From: Nostoc flagelliforme FACHB-838
GTDB taxonomy: Bacteria; Cyanobacteriota; Cyanobacteriia; Cyanobacteriales; Nostocaceae
Direction of reading: 5' to 3'
NCBI RefSeq assembly: GCF_014698065.1
Contig: NZ_JACJSI010000038.1
Location: 1-64,000, forward strand
DNA: 64,000 bases
The stretch's first letter is position 1. The number at the start of each line of letters is the position of its first letter. The translations under genes and the position numbers were made by a program. The notes under the pieces are model-generated. The model made no database searches. It saw nothing but the letters and a program-made list of their open reading frames with translations, and had not been told where the DNA came from. Positions 60,786 through 64,000 of the stretch are shown piece after piece.

Positions 60786-61180
60786 AAGACAAATAAATAC
60801 AGAACTGCGGCAAAAAATTTGTGCTTTGGTATTTAATATACAGAGAGTATGTCTCCCTCTAATGCAGACTTTTTTGGAAGTCATATCATGTTCGGCAAAT
60901 CACTTATAATATGTCATTGCGAATGCAACGAAGTGGAATGAAGCAATCGCAAAGGTTTGGGATTGCCGCGCTACCCTCGCAATGACATAAGTATTAAGTC
61001 GAACATGATATCAGAGACTAATTAAAGCATTCCAAAATTTTAAAATTATTGAAATGCTCCAAGGAAATATTATATTACCTAGTCTCAGCTTGTACGGGGG
61101 AAAGGTTAAAGGGAAAATGAATAATAGTCGCTCACAACTGAACTTGGCTTTTACCTTTCCCTTTCTGCTATGATGTTTCT
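60786..61180. other. Intergenic region containing element copy B
   Basis: Between the convergent ends of the amidohydrolase and pstB genes. Contains the 129-bp element; the remaining ~170 bp shows no gene. Confidence 0.55.
60883..61011. repeat. 129-bp MITE-like element, copy B
   Basis: ATATCATGTTCGGC at the left and GTCGAACATGATAT at the right end. Inverted relative to copy A (25127-25255), same length, about two mismatches by eye. See the finding on this pair. Confidence 0.85.
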
Positions 61181-62008
61181 TTAACCGAAGCGTCCACTGA
61201 TATAATCTTCAGCTTCTTTGGTTTGAGGAGAACTGAACATTTGGACTGTAGGATTAAACTCAACTAATTTGCCACGACGTTTACCATGCTCGTCAATTTC
61301 TGTATTGAAGAAAGCCGTAAAATCTGCGACTCTAGAAGCTTGTTGCATATTGTGTGTCACCATAATGATGGTGTATTGCTCCTTGAGTTCTAGGCAGAGT
61401 TCTTCTACTTGACGGCTAGAAATTGGATCGAGAGCAGAACATGGTTCATCCATTAATAATACATCTGGCTTCATGGCGATCGCACGAGCAATGCAAAGCC
61501 GTTGTTGTTGTCCGCCAGATAATGCAGTACCCTTCTCTTTGAGTTTGTCTTTTACTTCATCCCAAATAGCAGCGCGTCTGAGGGAATCTTCCACCAATTC
61601 ATCGATGTTACCTTTGTAACCGTTAGCACGCGGCCCAAAGGAAATATTTTCGTATATTGACTTAGGGAAAGGATTCGGTCTTTGAAAAACCATACCGACT
61701 TGGCGACGCAATTTTACAGAATTTATTTTGGGATCGTAAATATTGCGATCGCGATAATTCAGTCTACCCTCAACCTTCGCTCCAGGAATTAAATCATTCA
61801 TCCGGTTGAAGCAACGTAATAAGGTACTTTTACCACATCCTGATGGGCCAATAAAAGCAATAATTTGTTTTTCAGGAATCTTTAGGTAAACATCTAAAAG
61901 TGCCAAAAATCCCCCATAAAATACTTTTACACCTTCAAGATTAAAGACATCATTATCTTGGTTAATTGTGGCGCTATCTGATTTACTTCTACTGTTGCTA
62001 TAAGTCAT
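61181..62008 (-). CDS. pstB: Phosphate ABC transporter ATPase PstB
   Basis: 275 residues with Walker [10 protein letters not shown] (about 53-61), signature LSGGQQQRL, Walker [14 protein letters not shown] and switch His in [30 protein letters not shown] at the start and the tail EDYISGRFG are typical PstB features. Energises high-affinity inorganic phosphate import with PstA, PstC and the binding protein PstS. AGGAAATACGCAAA precedes the ATG. 51 bp after pstA. Confidence 0.96.
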   Translation of the reverse strand: MTYSNSRSKSDSATINQDNDVFNLEGVKVFYGGFLALLDVYLKIPEKQIIAFIGPSGCGKSTLLRCFNRMNDLIPGAKVEGRLNYRDRNIYDPKINSVKLRRQVGMVFQRPNPFPKSIYENISFGPRANGYKGNIDELVEDSLRRAAIWDEVKDKLKEKGTALSGGQQQRLCIARAIAMKPDVLLMDEPCSALDPISSRQVEELCLELKEQYTIIMVTHNMQQASRVADFTAFFNTEIDEHGKRRGKLVEFNPTVQMFSSPQTKEAEDYISGRFG

Positions 62009-62059
62009 TTTGCGTATTTCCTAATATCTGTGAATGTAATCAATTAGATATTTCATTAC

Positions 62060-62959
62060 CTAATGTATTGAGAAGCGTTGCCGAATATAAATTGCTACAC
62101 CATTTAAAACTAAAATCAAGAGCAACAACGCAATAATTGTCGCTGCGGCTGCATCAGCAAAACCCGGTTCAGGACGAGTAATGTAACTATAAATTTGAAT
62201 GGGTAATGCCATAAATCTCTGGAACAAACCAGGGTTAAAGGTGAGAAAACCCACAGCACCTACAACAATTAGAGAGGCTGCATCACCAATAGCGCGGGAT
62301 ACAGAGATAATCACCCCAGTCAAAATACCGGGAATAGCATAGGGTATGACATGACTACTGATAGTTTTCCATTTGGTGACACCTAAACCGTAGGAAGCAT
62401 TTCTCAAGGAATCCGGGACAGCACGAATTGCTTCTCTAGCTGTCACAATAATTACTGGCAAAGACAACAAAGATAAAGTCAATGCACCGGAAATTAAAGC
62501 GGGGCCGAACCCAAGCAAATAATTGAAAACTCCTAAACCCAGCAATCCATAGACAATAGAAGGCACACCAGCCAGATTGCTGATATTAATCTCAATAATC
62601 GCTGTCCACCAAGCTTTAGGTGCATACTCTTCTAGATATAAAGCTGCTCCGACACCAATAGGGACAGTGACGCCAATCACAATAAATCCTAAAAGGATAC
62701 TGCTGACAATAGCAGGACGGATTCCACCTTCCTCAGGAAAACGAGAAGGGGTTTCTGTTAGAAAGCCGGGTGTTAAAAATCTGGCTAATCCATCTCGAAA
62801 AATATCGAAAAGTAGCAAGGCCAGGACAAATATACCAATCAGCAACCCTAACAAAAAAACTATTTCAAATACTTTTCCTAACGTCTCTCTACTCTCAACA
62901 TTATCAGTAAACTCTGCCGCAGAGTCTAAAGAACCATCTTGTTGATAACTTGTAGCCAT
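62060..62959 (-). CDS. pstA: Phosphate ABC transporter permease PstA
   Basis: 299 residues with six predicted helices and the permease loop EAIRAVPDSLRNASYGLGVTKW (EAA motif, split at 175-196). NISNLAGVPSIVYGLLGLG is the family signature. Begins 5 bp after the pstC stop, so certainly co-transcribed. Confidence 0.95.
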   Translation of the reverse strand: MATSYQQDGSLDSAAEFTDNVESRETLGKVFEIVFLLGLLIGIFVLALLLFDIFRDGLARFLTPGFLTETPSRFPEEGGIRPAIVSSILLGFIVIGVTVPIGVGAALYLEEYAPKAWWTAIIEINISNLAGVPSIVYGLLGLGVFNYLLGFGPALISGALTLSLLSLPVIIVTAREAIRAVPDSLRNASYGLGVTKWKTISSHVIPYAIPGILTGVIISVSRAIGDAASLIVVGAVGFLTFNPGLFQRFMALPIQIYSYITRPEPGFADAAAATIIALLLLILVLNGVAIYIRQRFSIH

Positions 62960-62964
62960 ACTGA

Positions 62965-63906
62965 TTAATCGTATTTTTCCTTAAAGCGATTTGCAATCCA
63001 GTAACTAACAATATTCAAAGCTAGGGTCATTAGAAATAAAAGAGCGCCCACAGCATATAAAGTCTTGAAACTGAGGCTACCACGCGGACTATCTCCACCA
63101 GAAATTTGTGCCATGTAAGCTGTCATTGTTTCTACTGATTCCGCAAAGTTAATAGTCAGCTTTGGCTGTTGACCTGCGGCAATAAGGACAGTCATCGTTT
63201 CACCCACAGCGCGAGAAATACCCAAAATAATCGAGGCTATAATTCCAGAAAGCGCTGCTGGTAGAACTATTTTAAAAATGCTTTCTAGCTTAGTGATACC
63301 TAAAGCGTAAGCTCCTTCACGCAAAGAATGTGGAACTGCTCGAATAGCATCTAAGCTGATGGAACCAACAGTAGGAGTAATCATTACCCCCATCATTAAC
63401 CCCGCACTCAAGGCATTAAATATTTCTAGAGGAATAATATTTCGCAGCAATGGTGTCAGGAACAACAGCGCAAAGTAACCATATACTACAGTTGGTATCC
63501 CTGCTAAAAGTTCCACTGCTGGACGTAAAATTGCTGCTACTTTGGGTTGAGCATACTCACTTAAATAAATAGCAGAAAATAAACCCAAAGGAATAGCAAC
63601 TGCCATAGCTATAGCTGTAGTTAAGAAAGTACCAGCTATCAAGGGCCAAACACCAAAATGTCTATCTGCAAATAGAGGTGTCCACTTAGTATCAAGAAAG
63701 AATTGAGCAAAGGTAACTTCTTGGAAAAAACCAAATGCCTCCTGAAAAATAATTAAGACAATACCAAAGGTAGTCACAACAGAAACTAAAGCACAAGCAA
63801 ATAAAATTACCGCAATAATCTTTTCTAAGATATCTTCAGATGCATTTTTCTCTAGTGACTGTCTGAACAGTTGATAAGAGTCTTCTTCAGAATTGCTATT
63901 TTGCAT
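62965..63906 (-). CDS. pstC: Phosphate ABC transporter permease PstC
   Basis: 313 residues, six or more helices; [20 protein letters not shown] and [20 protein letters not shown] (EAA loop) are diagnostic. Partner of PstA in the membrane. The 94 bp upstream to the window edge are non-coding; the pstS gene is expected beyond the edge. A Pho box was not recognised in this short stretch. Confidence 0.95.
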   Translation of the reverse strand: MQNSNSEEDSYQLFRQSLEKNASEDILEKIIAVILFACALVSVVTTFGIVLIIFQEAFGFFQEVTFAQFFLDTKWTPLFADRHFGVWPLIAGTFLTTAIAMAVAIPLGLFSAIYLSEYAQPKVAAILRPAVELLAGIPTVVYGYFALLFLTPLLRNIIPLEIFNALSAGLMMGVMITPTVGSISLDAIRAVPHSLREGAYALGITKLESIFKIVLPAALSGIIASIILGISRAVGETMTVLIAAGQQPKLTINFAESVETMTAYMAQISGGDSPRGSLSFKTLYAVGALLFLMTLALNIVSYWIANRFKEKYD

Positions 63907-64000
63907 AAAAAGTTAAATTTTGAATACGATGATACTACAAAGAATCCTACTTTATTATTTAAATAAAGTTTGTGATTGGCTCTCCAGGTTTTGCTTTTTT

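Noticed and set aside
61181..63906. Phosphate transporter as part of the phosphonate locus
   Set aside because: pstC-pstA-pstB are ordinary phosphate import genes, separated from the phosphonate genes by unrelated genes and the 129-bp element, and on the other strand.

Overview
The window looks like a chromosomal segment of a filamentous, heterocyst-type cyanobacterium, most likely Nostoc or a close relative. The evidence is the very frequent HIP1 octamer GCGATCGC, cyanobacterial genes (ferredoxin:thioredoxin reductase catalytic chain, CBS-CP12, CphA2 and cyanophycinase, a TxlA/HCF164-type thioredoxin, multi-PAS histidine kinases), moderate AT-richness, and many dispersed palindromes and short tandem repeats in the intergenic DNA. 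No rRNA, tRNA, CRISPR array, intact insertion sequence or prophage was recognised.

Layout. 0-10 kb: end of an unknown gene, a universal stress protein, a Tat-exported flavin amine oxidase, a DUF262-AlbA_2 fusion (possible defence protein), aconitase B, and a DUF4351 protein with a tandem copy of its own C-terminus. 10-20 kb: a gene relic between repeats, a ferredoxin, a 59-residue protein, DUF3326, a CPBP protease, CBS-CP12, an LPS-export set on the minus strand (lptA-lptB-lptF/G type), ftrC overlapping a DUF309 gene, and DUF58. 20-32 kb: a 1122-residue CBS/PAS/GAF histidine kinase followed by a REC-kinase, a CRP/AAA/4Fe-4S membrane fusion, an aquaporin relic, and three genes for exported proteins including a left-handed beta-helix protein. 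32-41 kb: a transaldolase-like aldolase, a Uma2 protein, cyanophycinase, CphA2, a membrane thioredoxin and a GAF-GGDEF protein. 41-46 kb: small genes and relics, a frameshifted M15 peptidase, and a SyrD-type ABC exporter. 46-57 kb: a B12-radical SAM protein, an SDR, an MBL hydrolase, then a phosphonate set. 57-64 kb: GNAT; cupin and isochorismatase-type hydrolase divergent from an amidohydrolase; pstB-pstA-pstC.

The most notable system is at 49.9-56.9 kb. PEP mutase (fused to a nucleotidyltransferase), phosphonopyruvate decarboxylase and a PhnW-type aminotransferase together make 2-aminoethylphosphonate. A separate nucleotidyltransferase and a CDP-alcohol phosphotransferase lie just upstream. 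Together they read as a route from PEP to a nucleotide-activated aminoethylphosphonate and on to a phosphonolipid or other phosphonate-decorated surface molecule. A 21-bp minisatellite of about 17 copies sits between the mutase and decarboxylase genes. Two other, unrelated arrays in the window are also built on about 21 bp.

The window also holds many decaying genes (aquaporin, PBP-like molybdate-type regulator, histidine-kinase tail, a conserved cyanobacterial gene, the M15 peptidase) and a pair of nearly identical 129-bp MITE-like elements 36 kb apart. This points to active repeat-driven turnover of the intergenic DNA.
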